Assembly (NCBI GenBank): GCA_964647255.1
Contig: CAZYGI010000048.1
Location: 1 to 31,538 of the forward strand
Source: CAWJEL01 sp964647255
Lineage (GTDB): Bacteria > Chloroflexota > Anaerolineae > CG2-30-64-16
DNA length: 31,538 nucleotides
Direction: 5' to 3'
Positions 24,225 to 31,538 of the stretch are shown here, piece after piece. Each line of letters starts with the position of its first letter. Position 1 is the stretch's first letter. The notes beneath the pieces are model-generated. The model saw only the letters and a program-made list of their open reading frames with translations. It was not told where the DNA came from and did no database searches. The translations under genes were made by a program, and so were the position numbers.

Positions 24225-25178
24225 ATGAAAAAAATCAGTGCATTGATGGTCGGGCTTCTGTTGACGGTTATGTTCGCTGGCTGTGTGGCGCCCGCCAAGC
24301 CGGAGGAGCCTAAGCTCAAGCTGGCGCTGATCCCGGTGCTCGACACCATCCCGATCTTTATCGCCCAGCAGAACGGCTACTTCGCCGAACAGGGGATTAC
24401 GGTCGAAACCGTCCCGGTGAAGAGCCCGCAAGAGCGCGATGTGCTGATCACCACCGCGCAGGTGGACGGCGTGCTGACCGATCTGCAGAGCGTCGGTCTG
24501 CTCAATAAGGACGCGGTCAAGGTCAAGGCGGTGTACACCTCGCGCCGACCTTTCCCGAATGCGCCGCTGTTCCGCATCCTGGCCGGGCCAAAAACGACCA
24601 TCCAAACCCCGGCTGATCTCAAAGGTGTGCCGATCGGCATCAGCCCGAACACCATCATCGAGTATTTGACCGACCGGATGCTGGTCGGTGAGGGCTTGCA
24701 GGCAGACGAAATCACCAAAATAGACGTCGGCGCGATCACCGTGCGGTTCGAACAGCTCATGAACGGGAATATCCAGGCCGCGGTGCTGCCCGATCCCCTG
24801 GCCCAGGGCGCGATTGCCGCGGGCGCCAGGCCGATCATCGAGGACTCCAAGTACGCGTCGCTGTCGCAGTCGGTGCTCACCTTCTCCGCGGCCACGCTCA
24901 AAGCCAAACCAAACACCGTGAAGAAGTTCCTGGTCGCCTGGGAGAAGGCCGTTAAGGAGTTGAACGCCAACCCCAGCAAATACCAGGCCGTGCTGATCGA
25001 GCAAGGCCGCGTCCCGAAATCCATCCAGGATAGCTACAAGATGCCGCCTTTCCCCGGGCGCGGCGTCCCCAGCGAGGACGAGGTCAAGGACGTGGTGGCG
25101 TGGCTCAAGGCCAAGAGCCTGATCGGCCGCGATATCCCGTACACCGAGATCGTGGACCCGTCGTTCTTGCCGAAGTAG
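24225..25178 (+). CDS. NMT1/THI5-like ABC transporter substrate-binding lipoprotein
   Basis: 317 aa, ATG 24225 with AGGAG about 11 nt upstream. A signal peptide ends at the lipobox FAGC (Cys19). The body is a periplasmic-binding-protein type 2 fold of the NMT1/SsuA/ThiY kind: PIFIAQQNGYFAEQGI near 46-61, DGVLTDLQSVGL near 85, and a hinge region GVPIGISPNTI near 142. Such proteins bind thiamine precursors, sulfonates, nitrate or similar small molecules. No matching two-permease SsuC-type gene follows; an ECF-type ATPase/T pair does. This suggests use with that module or with a permease elsewhere. No TPP riboswitch is visible in the 124-nt upstream region. Confidence 0.82.
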   Translation: MKKISALMVGLLLTVMFAGCVAPAKPEEPKLKLALIPVLDTIPIFIAQQNGYFAEQGITVETVPVKSPQERDVLITTAQVDGVLTDLQSVGLLNKDAVKVKAVYTSRRPFPNAPLFRILAGPKTTIQTPADLKGVPIGISPNTIIEYLTDRMLVGEGLQADEITKIDVGAITVRFEQLMNGNIQAAVLPDPLAQGAIAAGARPIIEDSKYASLSQSVLTFSAATLKAKPNTVKKFLVAWEKAVKELNANPSKYQAVLIEQGRVPKSIQDSYKMPPFPGRGVPSEDEVKDVVAWLKAKSLIGRDIPYTEIVDPSFLPK

Positions 25179-25190
25179 CGCGCAGCGCGT

Positions 25191-25251
25191 GGAGCGTGGA
25201 GAAGAGAGCGTGGAGCAAAAAGTGGAAACCGCGCTTCTCACTCCACGCTCC
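25191..25251. repeat. GGAGCGTGGAG inverted repeat
   Basis: GGAGCGTGGAG (25191-25201) is inverted as CTCCACGCTCC (25241-25251), with additional GCGTGGAG and CATGCT words. It is an intergenic repeat between the binding protein and ECF ATPase genes. An open frame through it from a GTG at 25189 makes the upstream start look longer than is likely. Confidence 0.6.
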
Positions 25252-25278
25252 ATGCTTCATGCTCCCCGTACTGCACAG

Positions 25279-27237
25279 ATGATCTCCCCCGCCCCGCCCG
25301 CCATCCTGATCCGTGATCTGCATTACGCCTATCCGCCGCCGATCCACGGCGCTGATCCCGTCCGGGTTCTGCACGGAGTCGAGCTGGCGATCGGCCGCGG
25401 GGAGTTTGTCGCCCTCCTGGGCCGCGCCGGCGCGGGAAAGACCACACTGTGCATGGCGTTGAACGGGCTGGTCCCGCACGTGACGGGCGGCATCTTCCGC
25501 GGCGACGTCACCGTGCTGGGCCGGAACACCAAACGTCATGCGATCGCCGACCTGGCGCGCTCGGTCGGCCTCGTCTTCCAGGACGCGGAATCGCAGCTTA
25601 CGCAGATGCGCGTCGAGGACGAGATCGCGTTCGGCCCAGAAAACCTCGGTCTGCCCCGCGCCGAGATTGATGCGCGGGTGACGTGGGCTTTGGGCGCGGT
25701 GGGGCTGGCCCGCTATCGCGACCGTTCTCCCCGGCTGCTCTCCGGCGGCGAGAAGCAGCGCGTTGCCATCGCCGCGCTGCTGGCAATGCGGCCGGACGTG
25801 CTGGTGCTCGATGAACCCACGGCCAACCTCGACCCGGCGGGCAAGGCAAGCGTCTTCAACCTGCTGGTCAGCCTCGCCGCCGAACAGCAGATCACCATTG
25901 TACTGGCTTCACAAGAGTTGGAGCGGGTGGCGCGCTACGCGACCCGGGTGGCGGTGCTGGATGGCGGCGCCATCGTCCTCGATGGCCCGCCGGCTGAGGT
26001 CTTTGCCCAGGTTGGCCGTCTACAAGAGATCGGGATCGGGGCGCCGCAACTGGCAGAGTTATCCGACCGCCTGGCGCGCAGCACGGGACAGCCCTATCGC
26101 TTCCTCCGGATGGGCGACGCGTATGCGCAGTTGCGCCGGGCATTGGCGAATGCACCACCCACTGAAGCCTCCGTTCCGGCTCACACTGCCGGTCGTGACA
26201 ACTTCAGTCATCCCGCACAGCCCGAAGCGGCCGAAGCTGTGACTACAAAGACACCAAATTCCGGGGCAGATCAACCTATCGGGCACGCCGCGGCGGCCCG
26301 TGAAAATCGTGACCCTTCGACCGATATCTCGCCGCCACGCATCTTGAGCCGCAGACCTGCTCAGGATGCTCAGTGTGTCATTTCGAGGGCGGACGATGCT
26401 CAAATTCGCATCGAGCATATTACCTTTAGCTATCCCGACAGCCCGCCGGCACTGCGCGATGTGAGCCTGACCGTTGCCGCGGGCGAATTCGTGGGGCTGC
26501 TTGGCCCCAACGGCTCGGGGAAGACGACGCTGGCAAAGCATCTGAATGGCCTGCTGAAGCCTCACACAGGCCGCGTGCTCGTCAATGGCCGGGACACGCG
26601 GCCGCTGCGTGTGGCGGAATTGGCCCGCACGGTCGGCTACGTCTTCCAAGACCCCGACCACCAAATCTTCTCGCCGACGGTCAGCGAGGAAGTAGCATTT
26701 GGGCTGAAGCTGCAAGGACTGTCCACAGCAGAAGTGGCCGAACGCATCACCGACGGCCTGGCGACCTTCGGACTGGCGCCCGTCGCGGACCTGCCGCCCG
26801 CGCTGTTGGGCTGGGGGCAGCGCCGGCAGGTGGCGTTGGCGTCGGTCCTGGCAACGCGGCCCGAGATCCTGGTTCTGGATGAGCCCACCGGCGGGCTGGA
26901 TGCGCGTAACCGGGATACGCTCCGGGCAGCGCTTGCCGAGGCCCAGCGTCTCGGCGCGACGGTCATCCTGATCACCCACAACGTGCGGCTGGTGGCCGAG
27001 TGCGCGTCCCGAGCGGTCGTGTTATCCCAGGGCGGCATCGTCTTCGACGGCACGCCGGCCCAACTGTTCGAGCAGCGCACGACCCTGTCGGCGGCAAAGC
27101 TGGCTGTGCCGCCGGTCGTTCGGCTGGCGCAGAGGTTGCGCAGCGCAGGCCTCGCGCCGGGCGTGCTGTCCTGTGCGGACTTCGTCGCTGCCTGGCAGGG
27201 ACGTTGTGGATCGGCGGGGAGCAGCAATGAGCGCTGA
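25279..27237 (+). CDS. ECF-type transporter fused double ATPase (EcfA-EcfA')
   Basis: 652 aa from ATG 25279; upstream codons fall in a repeat. Domain 1 has Walker A GRAGAGKTT (48-56), signature LLSGGEKQR (153-161) and Walker B VLVLDEPTANLD. Domain 2 has Walker A GPNGSGKTT (409-417) and Walker B ILVLDEPTGGLD. Its signature reads LLGWGQRR (509-516) where LSGGQ is expected. An 80-residue linker (about 290-372) is Ser/Thr/Ala/Pro-rich and of unusual composition. The Q-loop segment VGLVFQDAESQ and its partner VGYVFQDPDHQ are typical of cobalt/ECF ATPases. It powers vitamin or metal uptake together with EcfT, which overlaps its 3' end by 11 nt. YkoD of the HMP transporter has the same fused layout. 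Confidence 0.88.
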   Translation: MISPAPPAILIRDLHYAYPPPIHGADPVRVLHGVELAIGRGEFVALLGRAGAGKTTLCMALNGLVPHVTGGIFRGDVTVLGRNTKRHAIADLARSVGLVFQDAESQLTQMRVEDEIAFGPENLGLPRAEIDARVTWALGAVGLARYRDRSPRLLSGGEKQRVAIAALLAMRPDVLVLDEPTANLDPAGKASVFNLLVSLAAEQQITIVLASQELERVARYATRVAVLDGGAIVLDGPPAEVFAQVGRLQEIGIGAPQLAELSDRLARSTGQPYRFLRMGDAYAQLRRALANAPPTEASVPAHTAGRDNFSHPAQPEAAEAVTTKTPNSGADQPIGHAAAARENRDPSTDISPPRILSRRPAQDAQCVISRADDAQIRIEHITFSYPDSPPALRDVSLTVAAGEFVGLLGPNGSGKTTLAKHLNGLLKPHTGRVLVNGRDTRPLRVAELARTVGYVFQDPDHQIFSPTVSEEVAFGLKLQGLSTAEVAERITDGLATFGLAPVADLPPALLGWGQRRQVALASVLATRPEILVLDEPTGGLDARNRDTLRAALAEAQRLGATVILITHNVRLVAECASRAVVLSQGGIVFDGTPAQLFEQRTTLSAAKLAVPPVVRLAQRLRSAGLAPGVLSCADFVAAWQGRCGSAGSSNER

Positions 27238-28003
27238 GTTTGACGTGTATGTCCGCCGAAACACCTGGCTTTACGCGCTGGACCCGCGGGTCAAGCTCGC
27301 GCTCGTCGCCGAGGCCGTGTTGTTCACCTTCTTGTGGGCCAGCCTCTGGTCGGCGCTTACGGTGAGCGGCGCCTGTCTGATCCTGCTCTGGCTGGCGCGC
27401 GTGCCTGCCCACCGCGTCGCCGGCTTTCTGCGCGGCATCGCGCTCTTCCTGCTGATGGTTTTCGTGCTGACGGCCCTGTTCGCCGGGGGAGCGGGGGGGA
27501 TCCTGGCGCGGATCGGCCCGTTGTGCATCACACGCACCGGCGTGATGGAGGGCGCGCTATTAGCCGCGCGGCTGCTGGCGTTGGGGCTGGCCTTCTTCCT
27601 GTGGCTCAGCACCACTGATCAAGCGGCGATGGTGCGCGGGTTCGTGGCGCTGCGGATGCCGTACAGTTGGGGGTTGACGCTGGCGCTGGCGCTGCGCTAC
27701 CTGCCGATCCTGGCGGGCATCTTCGAGCAAGTGCGCGAGGCGCAGCAGGCGCGCGGCCTCGATCTGACGCAGCGGCGGTTCGTGGAGCGGCTGGCCGCGT
27801 ACCGTCCCATCTTGATCGCGATGGTGATCAGCGCGCTGCGGAACAGCGAGCGGCTGGGGTGGGCCCTGGAAGCCCGCGCGCTGGATGCGTCGAACGTGCG
27901 CCGGACTGAGTTTCGACCGCTGCACCTGCGCCGGGCCGATCTGATCATGCTGGCCGTACTCGCCGTCCTGCTCGTCGGCGGACTGACTTTGCGCGTGTTT
28001 TAA
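27227..28003 (+). CDS. ECF transporter transmembrane component EcfT
   Basis: 258 aa, ATG 27227 with GGGGAG 6 nt upstream, overlapping the ATPase gene. The opening YALDPRVKLAL (16-26) is the EcfT/CbiQ hallmark. Five or six helices follow. The coupling helices carry the two Ala-Arg motifs EAQQARGLDLTQRR near 168-181 and ALEARALDAS near 212-221, which dock onto the two ATPase domains. EcfT links a substrate-specific S protein to the ATPases. No S gene is visible in the window, so this module may be shared among several S proteins or use one encoded elsewhere. Confidence 0.9.
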   Translation: MSAEFDVYVRRNTWLYALDPRVKLALVAEAVLFTFLWASLWSALTVSGACLILLWLARVPAHRVAGFLRGIALFLLMVFVLTALFAGGAGGILARIGPLCITRTGVMEGALLAARLLALGLAFFLWLSTTDQAAMVRGFVALRMPYSWGLTLALALRYLPILAGIFEQVREAQQARGLDLTQRRFVERLAAYRPILIAMVISALRNSERLGWALEARALDASNVRRTEFRPLHLRRADLIMLAVLAVLLVGGLTLRVF

Positions 28004-28126
28004 CAGTGTAGCCGAGGCCACATTAGCCGCGGCGGCTGTGCCTTACACTGCAATCACTCAGGGCTGGGGTTGGGCAGGGCTGGCAGTGCCTAACTTCGGC
28101 CCAGTTATTTTAGCAGCCCTCGCGGT

Positions 28127-28155
28127 TTGCCCATCAGCCGGCCCCGTGCTATAAT
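28127..28155 (+). promoter_or_regulatory. Sigma70 promoter for tRNA-Arg
   Basis: TTGCCC (28127-28132), a 17-nt spacer and TATAAT (28150-28155). The start site would be 5-6 nt before the mature tRNA. Confidence 0.75.
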
Positions 28156-28167
28156 CCTGACAGTTCC

Positions 28168-28242
28168 GCCCCCATAGCTCAGTGGATAGAGCGCTAGCCT
28201 CCGGAGCTAGAAGCGTGGGTTCGAGTCCCGCTGGGGGTACCA
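28168..28242 (+). tRNA. tRNA-Arg (anticodon CCG)
   Basis: A full cloverleaf. The acceptor is GCCCCCA/TGGGGGT (first pair G-U). The D stem is GCTC/GAGC. The anticodon stem CTAGC/GCTAG encloses the loop CTCCGGA, giving anticodon CCG at 28201-28203, which reads CGG. The T arm GTGGG/CCCGC contains TTCGAGT. The discriminator is A and the encoded CCA ends at 28242. It is monocistronic, with its own promoter and terminator. Confidence 0.96.
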
Positions 28243-28244
28243 TG

Positions 28245-28277
28245 AAAAGCGGCCCGGTGTTTCACCGGGCCGCTTTT
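28245..28277. terminator. Bidirectional terminator between tRNA-Arg and the PfkB gene
   Basis: A perfect 15-bp stem AAAAGCGGCCCGGTG / CACCGGGCCGCTTTT with a 3-nt loop and T-runs on both strands. It begins 3 nt after the CCA and ends 3 nt before the stop of the convergent kinase gene. Confidence 0.92.
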
Positions 28278-28280
28278 GTG

Positions 28281-29135
28281 TTATGAGATGTCCGCGGCGC
28301 TCCCGCGCCAGGGACCGGGTTGCTCCTGCTTCAACGTCGTTACAAGGCCGGCCCAACGGCACGCCTCGACCGGCGGTGCGGTGAGCCGTTTCGTCAGATA
28401 CGTGGCGAAGCAGGTGTCGCCGCGACCGGTGCGGCCGGCCAGGGAGCGGGGCGTGAACGGCGCAAAATGAACCTCCCCGTCCGCATAGACCGTGACTCCG
28501 GCTGACTGCGTGAGCACGATCTCCTTGGGGCCGTACGCGGCCAGCTTCCGCGCCGCGAAAGCAAGATCCGTCTCGCCCGTGATCGCCTCGGCCTCGGCGC
28601 GATCCACCTTGAGGTAGGTGACGTGCCGCAGCCCTTCGGCCATCTCCGGCCAGGGGCGGAACAACAGCTCATCCCCCACGCGGACGCGCACGAAGCCCTG
28701 CACATCCAGCGCCACCGGGCCGCGGCCGGCCAACATCTGCAACAGCGGCAGGTTCACCTCGCCGGCGATGATGGGCGTGATCGCGTAGATGGCGGCGGTG
28801 ACGTCCGGCACGTCGGCAGACTGAATCGGCCCCGCAAAACCCAGCGGCCTACAGATGCGGCGCTCCATGTCGGCCGAATGGTAATAGTTGGCGATGCCCG
28901 ACGTCTCAGCCGCGGGCGCCGCGAAGACCGTCACGCCCTCGGCGCGCAGCTCAGCCAGCCGGGGGAAGTCGGCCTCAGCCAGCCGGGTCACCACGCCCAC
29001 GCGCGCGCCCAGCCGCCGGGCAGCCACGCTGCCGTAGTACACGCCGCCGCCGGAGACGGTCTCGGCTACGCCGTCCACGATGATCCTGTCCACGGCGAAA
29101 TGGCCGAACATCAATAGGTCAAAATCCGTACTCAC
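28281..29135 (-). CDS. PfkB-family carbohydrate kinase
   Basis: 284 aa from GTG 29135, chosen because GGGGGA lies 7 nt upstream; a TTG at 29150 is in frame but overlaps that site. The glycine-rich substrate lid is SGGGVYYGSVAARRLGARV (about 28-46). The C-terminal PfkB signature is GRTGRGDTCFATYL (234-247), with the catalytic base Asp240. The usual DTxGAGD is changed to GRTGRGD, a variant seen in a subgroup of uncharacterised PfkB kinases. It phosphorylates a sugar, nucleoside or inositol-like substrate with ATP in the cytoplasm; which one is unknown. It converges on the tRNA gene and has a large repeat upstream. Confidence 0.85.
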   Translation of the reverse strand: MSTDFDLLMFGHFAVDRIIVDGVAETVSGGGVYYGSVAARRLGARVGVVTRLAEADFPRLAELRAEGVTVFAAPAAETSGIANYYHSADMERRICRPLGFAGPIQSADVPDVTAAIYAITPIIAGEVNLPLLQMLAGRGPVALDVQGFVRVRVGDELLFRPWPEMAEGLRHVTYLKVDRAEAEAITGETDLAFAARKLAAYGPKEIVLTQSAGVTVYADGEVHFAPFTPRSLAGRTGRGDTCFATYLTKRLTAPPVEACRWAGLVTTLKQEQPGPWRGSAADIS

Positions 29136-29218
29136 GCGCTTATCCCCCAAGATACTGCCGTCATTCTGAATGCCGCCAAGCCGTGTGGCGGTTCGTGGGT
29201 AGAAAAAATGCTGACTCT

Positions 29219-29392
29219 GTCATTCTGAGCGGGTCAACGACTCAACAGCGGTTGCAACAAATCACCAGCGATCGCGAAGCATCCTTTAGGAAGAATCTCA
29301 CCCACTTACAATTCATGAAGTGCGAAGCACGAGATTCTTCGCTGGTGTTTCGTCGTTACAGGGGTTGCACTGGTAGCCCGCTCAGAATGACA
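29219..29392. repeat. 174-bp dispersed palindromic repeat (TCATTCTGAGCG type)
   Basis: TGTCATTCTGAGCGGG (29219-29234) is inverted perfectly as CCCGCTCAGAATGACA (29377-29392). Inside, AGCGATCGCGAAGCATCC and GAATCTC face GAGATTCTTCGCTGGTG. It fills the space between the PfkB gene and the iron-type ATPase, and a further half-copy (GTCATTCTGAATG) lies at 29160-29172. Confidence 0.8.
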
Positions 29393-29402
29393 CTCGCATC
29401 CT

Positions 29403-30444
29403 TCACTTCGGCAACACATACAAACAATCTTCCAGGAACCGCAGCCCGACTTCCTGTCCTTCTGGCGTCATCGTCATCCGCCGCGGGTCGCGCTCCACGA
29501 TGGACAGCAGTTGCCCGCCGGCTTCGATGTCGTACTCGATGACGTTGCCCAGGTACGCGGCGCGGCGCACCACGCCCGTGACGTCCGGCTGCGGCGGGTT
29601 GATCTCGACCATCTCGGGGCGCACCACCAGCGTAGCCGGCTGCCCGATGCCGAATCCAACGGCCGGGGCCGCCGCGGTCAGCACGGCGCCCAGCGCATCC
29701 AGGACCAGGTGGCCGTCCCGTCGATCTCGCACCGCACCTTCGACGAAGTTGGCCTGGCCAATGAAATCGGCGACGAAGCGGGTGAGCGGCCGGCGGTAGA
29801 TTTCGTCGGGCGGGCCGATCTGCTCAATCTGCCCCTGGTTCATCACCACCACCTGGTCGGAGAGGGTCATCGCCTCGATCTGGTCGTGGGTNNNNNNNNN
29901 NGATCTCGGTGCGCATCTGCTCGCGCAGCTTGGCGTCGAGGTTGGAGAGCGGCTCGTCCATCAGCAGCACTTTCGGCTCCATCACGAGCGCGCGGGCCAG
30001 CGCCACGCGCTGCTGTTGGCCGCCGGAGAGCTGATTGGGCGCGCGATTCTCCAGGCCGGTCAGCTCCACCAGCTCCAGCACGCGCGCCACCCGCTGTTTG
30101 ATCTCCGCGCCGGGCCGCCGCTGAACATTGAGGCCGTAGGCGATATTCTCAAAGACGTTGAGGTGCGGGAAGATGGCGTAGCTTTGGAACACCATGGACA
30201 TGTCGCGCCGGTGCGGCGGCAGGTCATTGATCTGCTTGCCGTCCAGCAGGATCTGGCCGCTGGTGGGGAACTCGAAGCCCGCGATCAGGCGCAGGGTCGT
30301 CGTCTTGCCGCAACCGGACGGCCCCAGCAGCGTCACCAGCTCGCCCTGGTTGATGCTCAGCGACACGCCGTTGACTGCGTTCACCTCGCCCACGCCGCCG
30401 CGGGAAGCGAAAGTCTTAACTAAGTTGTCTAGCACCAGGTACAT
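29403..30444 (-). CDS. Fe3+/spermidine-type ABC transporter ATP-binding protein, with gap
   Basis: ATG 30444. Walker A GPSGCGKTT is at 41-49, signature LSGGQQQR at 139-146 and Walker B LLMDEPLSNLD at 160-170. The 10-N gap (29892-29901) falls just before the H-loop, which resumes as THDQIEAMTLSDQVVVM. The C-terminal TOBE domain follows (VVRPEMVEINPP). The two sides are in different frames, so the gap is a placeholder; about 12-15 residues are missing. This class (FbpC/PotA) drives import of ferric iron, thiamine or polyamines. The permease gene ends 3 nt upstream, so the pair is an operon. The iron assignment comes from the FbpB-like permease and is moderate. Confidence 0.85.
29892..29901. other. 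Assembly gap (10 N) inside the iron-type ABC ATPase
   Basis: A placeholder gap directly before the conserved H-loop; its real length is unknown. Confidence 0.95.
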
Positions 30445-30447
30445 AGC

Positions 30448-31538
30448 TTACGCCCCCAAATTCAAATCCACATCGCCGCGGCTGCCGAGGAGCTTGCGCG
30501 TGATGAAATAAAGCACGCCGATAGCGATCAAAACGACCACGATAATCACGGTTGAATAGCCGGCGGCAATGGCGACACCGCCCTGCTCCCACTCGCTCAT
30601 GATCGAGGCAGTGACAATGCGCCAACGGGCGCTGACCAGAAAGATGATCGCCGACAGGCTGGTCATGTGCCGCGTGAACGAGAAAATCAAGCCGGCCAGC
30701 AGTGCGGGCACGATCAGTGGCAGCGTCACCTTGCGGAAGGTGTACTGCGCGTCGCCGCCGAGGATGGCCGAGGCTTCTTCGATGCTGGGATCAATCTGCT
30801 GCAATGCGGCCACGCCTGAGCGCACCGAGGCCGGGATGCTGCGCACTACAAACGCGGCGATGATGATGAACGGCGTGCCCACCAGCGCCAACGGTTTGCC
30901 CATGAAACACAGCGTCGCGATCAGGGCGAGATAAACCGTCGTCAAGACGACTCGCAGGCGCCCCGTTGCCTTGCCCAGAGCCAACAGCGCCAGGAACGTG
31001 TAGAAAATGGCGGTCAACGGCGTCGGCGTCTGGAAAAACACCTTGATATGGTCAGAAGCCTGGAAGATGGCGTTGCTCCAGAACCCGCGGGGGATAGACC
31101 GGCTGAGCTGGGCGATGGGTTGGGCGACATACTCGATCAGATCGAAGCTGAACAAATACAGCCCCATGCCGATCAACATCCAGGGCACGCCCTTGCCGCT
31201 GCCCTTGGGACGCCGCGCCAGCCAGGCGAACACGCCTAATGCGATGTAAACCGCGCCCACCGCATAATACAGGCCCACGTCACCCATGATCGGGGTCAGC
31301 AAAGCCAGCCCGACTCCAACGGCAGTGCCCACGATGACCGAAAACCACTGCTCGCGGCGCGCAGACAGCGCCGTGCGGACCAGGTAGAACGCCAGGAACG
31401 CGTAGAGGATGCCGACCACGAACAGCGGCGGAGTGCTGAATGCCAGCACGAAACCGATGCCCAGGATAGTGCCGGGCACCGCGCCGCCCAGGTTCGAGAT
31501 GAAGTCCAGCGTATCCTTGCCCGAAAACTTCTTGCGCA
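30448..31538 (-). CDS. FbpB-like ABC transporter permease, partial, with large membrane insertion
   Basis: The frame is open from the right edge (reading RKKFSGKDTLDFISNLGG) to TAA at 30448, so the 5' half is outside the window. It is the second half of a long iron-type permease: GAVPGTILGIGFVLAFSTPPL and, much later, VGTPFIIIAAFVVRSIP with RSGVAALQQIDPSIEEAS, the EAA-type coupling loop. In ordinary FbpB proteins these two segments are close together. Here about 175 residues with several predicted helices lie between them (about 30894-31422). The last helix pair ends in a basic tail. It forms the channel driven by the adjacent ATPase. The substrate-binding protein is not in view. Confidence 0.82.
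   Translation of the reverse strand, partial: RKKFSGKDTLDFISNLGGAVPGTILGIGFVLAFSTPPLFVVGILYAFLAFYLVRTALSARREQWFSVIVGTAVGVGLALLTPIMGDVGLYYAVGAVYIALGVFAWLARRPKGSGKGVPWMLIGMGLYLFSFDLIEYVAQPIAQLSRSIPRGFWSNAIFQASDHIKVFFQTPTPLTAIFYTFLALLALGKATGRLRVVLTTVYLALIATLCFMGKPLALVGTPFIIIAAFVVRSIPASVRSGVAALQQIDPSIEEASAILGGDAQYTFRKVTLPLIVPALLAGLIFSFTRHMTSLSAIIFLVSARWRIVTASIMSEWEQGGVAIAAGYSTVIIVVVLIAIGVLYFITRKLLGSRGDVDLNLGA

Noticed and set aside
28276..28505. Small plus-strand frames after the tRNA (28276-28470, 28320-28505)
   Set aside because: Antisense to the PfkB kinase, without a ribosome site, and lying beyond the tRNA terminator.

Overview
This is a GC-rich scaffold from a bacterium, most likely an uncultured member of the Chloroflexota, probably assembled from a metagenome. 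That placement is an inference. It rests on Thr/Ala/Pro-rich lipoprotein linkers, DUF4126/DUF4013/DUF2085/DUF3105 membrane proteins, and intergenic DNA crowded with short palindromic repeat families. No ribosomal or phylogenetic marker is present to prove it. Four runs of N (12465-12474, 13191-13200, 20960-21122, 29892-29901) each interrupt a gene or gene pair. Two further genes carry single-base frameshifts that may be sequencing errors.

Left third (1-10964, all minus strand). Reading in the direction of transcription there are three DUF membrane proteins (DUF2085, DUF4013, DUF4126), a flippase-like membrane protein, and a glycosyltransferase fused to a phosphoglycosyl transferase. A redox island follows: a ferredoxin-reductase/Rieske fusion, a DUF3105 protein, a pentaheme NapC/NirT-like cytochrome, a frameshifted GlcG/HbpS-like protein, a double-CDGSH iron-sulfur protein and a 2[4Fe-4S] cysteine-rich protein. 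The strand ends with a peptidase S51-like protein that runs off the left edge.

Middle (11465-23654). A stand-alone sugar-ABC ATPase has its own promoter and terminator. Two peptide deformylase genes lie in tandem on the minus strand, one cut by an assembly gap. larE-larB-larC, for the nickel-pincer nucleotide cofactor, follows on the plus strand. Next is a complete BMP-type (nucleoside-like) ABC importer: a lipoprotein made of two almost identical binding domains in one chain, a double ATPase and two permeases. mntP, a manganese exporter with a terminator-like hairpin in its leader, closes this part.

Right part (23717-31538). A small acidic membrane protein is followed by an NMT1/THI5-like binding lipoprotein, an ECF-type fused double ATPase and its T component, with no S component visible. 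tRNA-Arg(CCG) comes next, then a minus-strand PfkB-family kinase and a minus-strand ferric-iron-type ABC importer. That importer has an ATPase and a partial permease with a large membrane insertion, and it continues off the right edge.

The main points of interest are the tandem BMP lipoprotein with its gene-conversion-like pattern and structured leader, larB framed by direct repeats that reach into its ends, the Fe-S/heme electron-transfer island, and the ECF module paired with a periplasmic-type binding protein.
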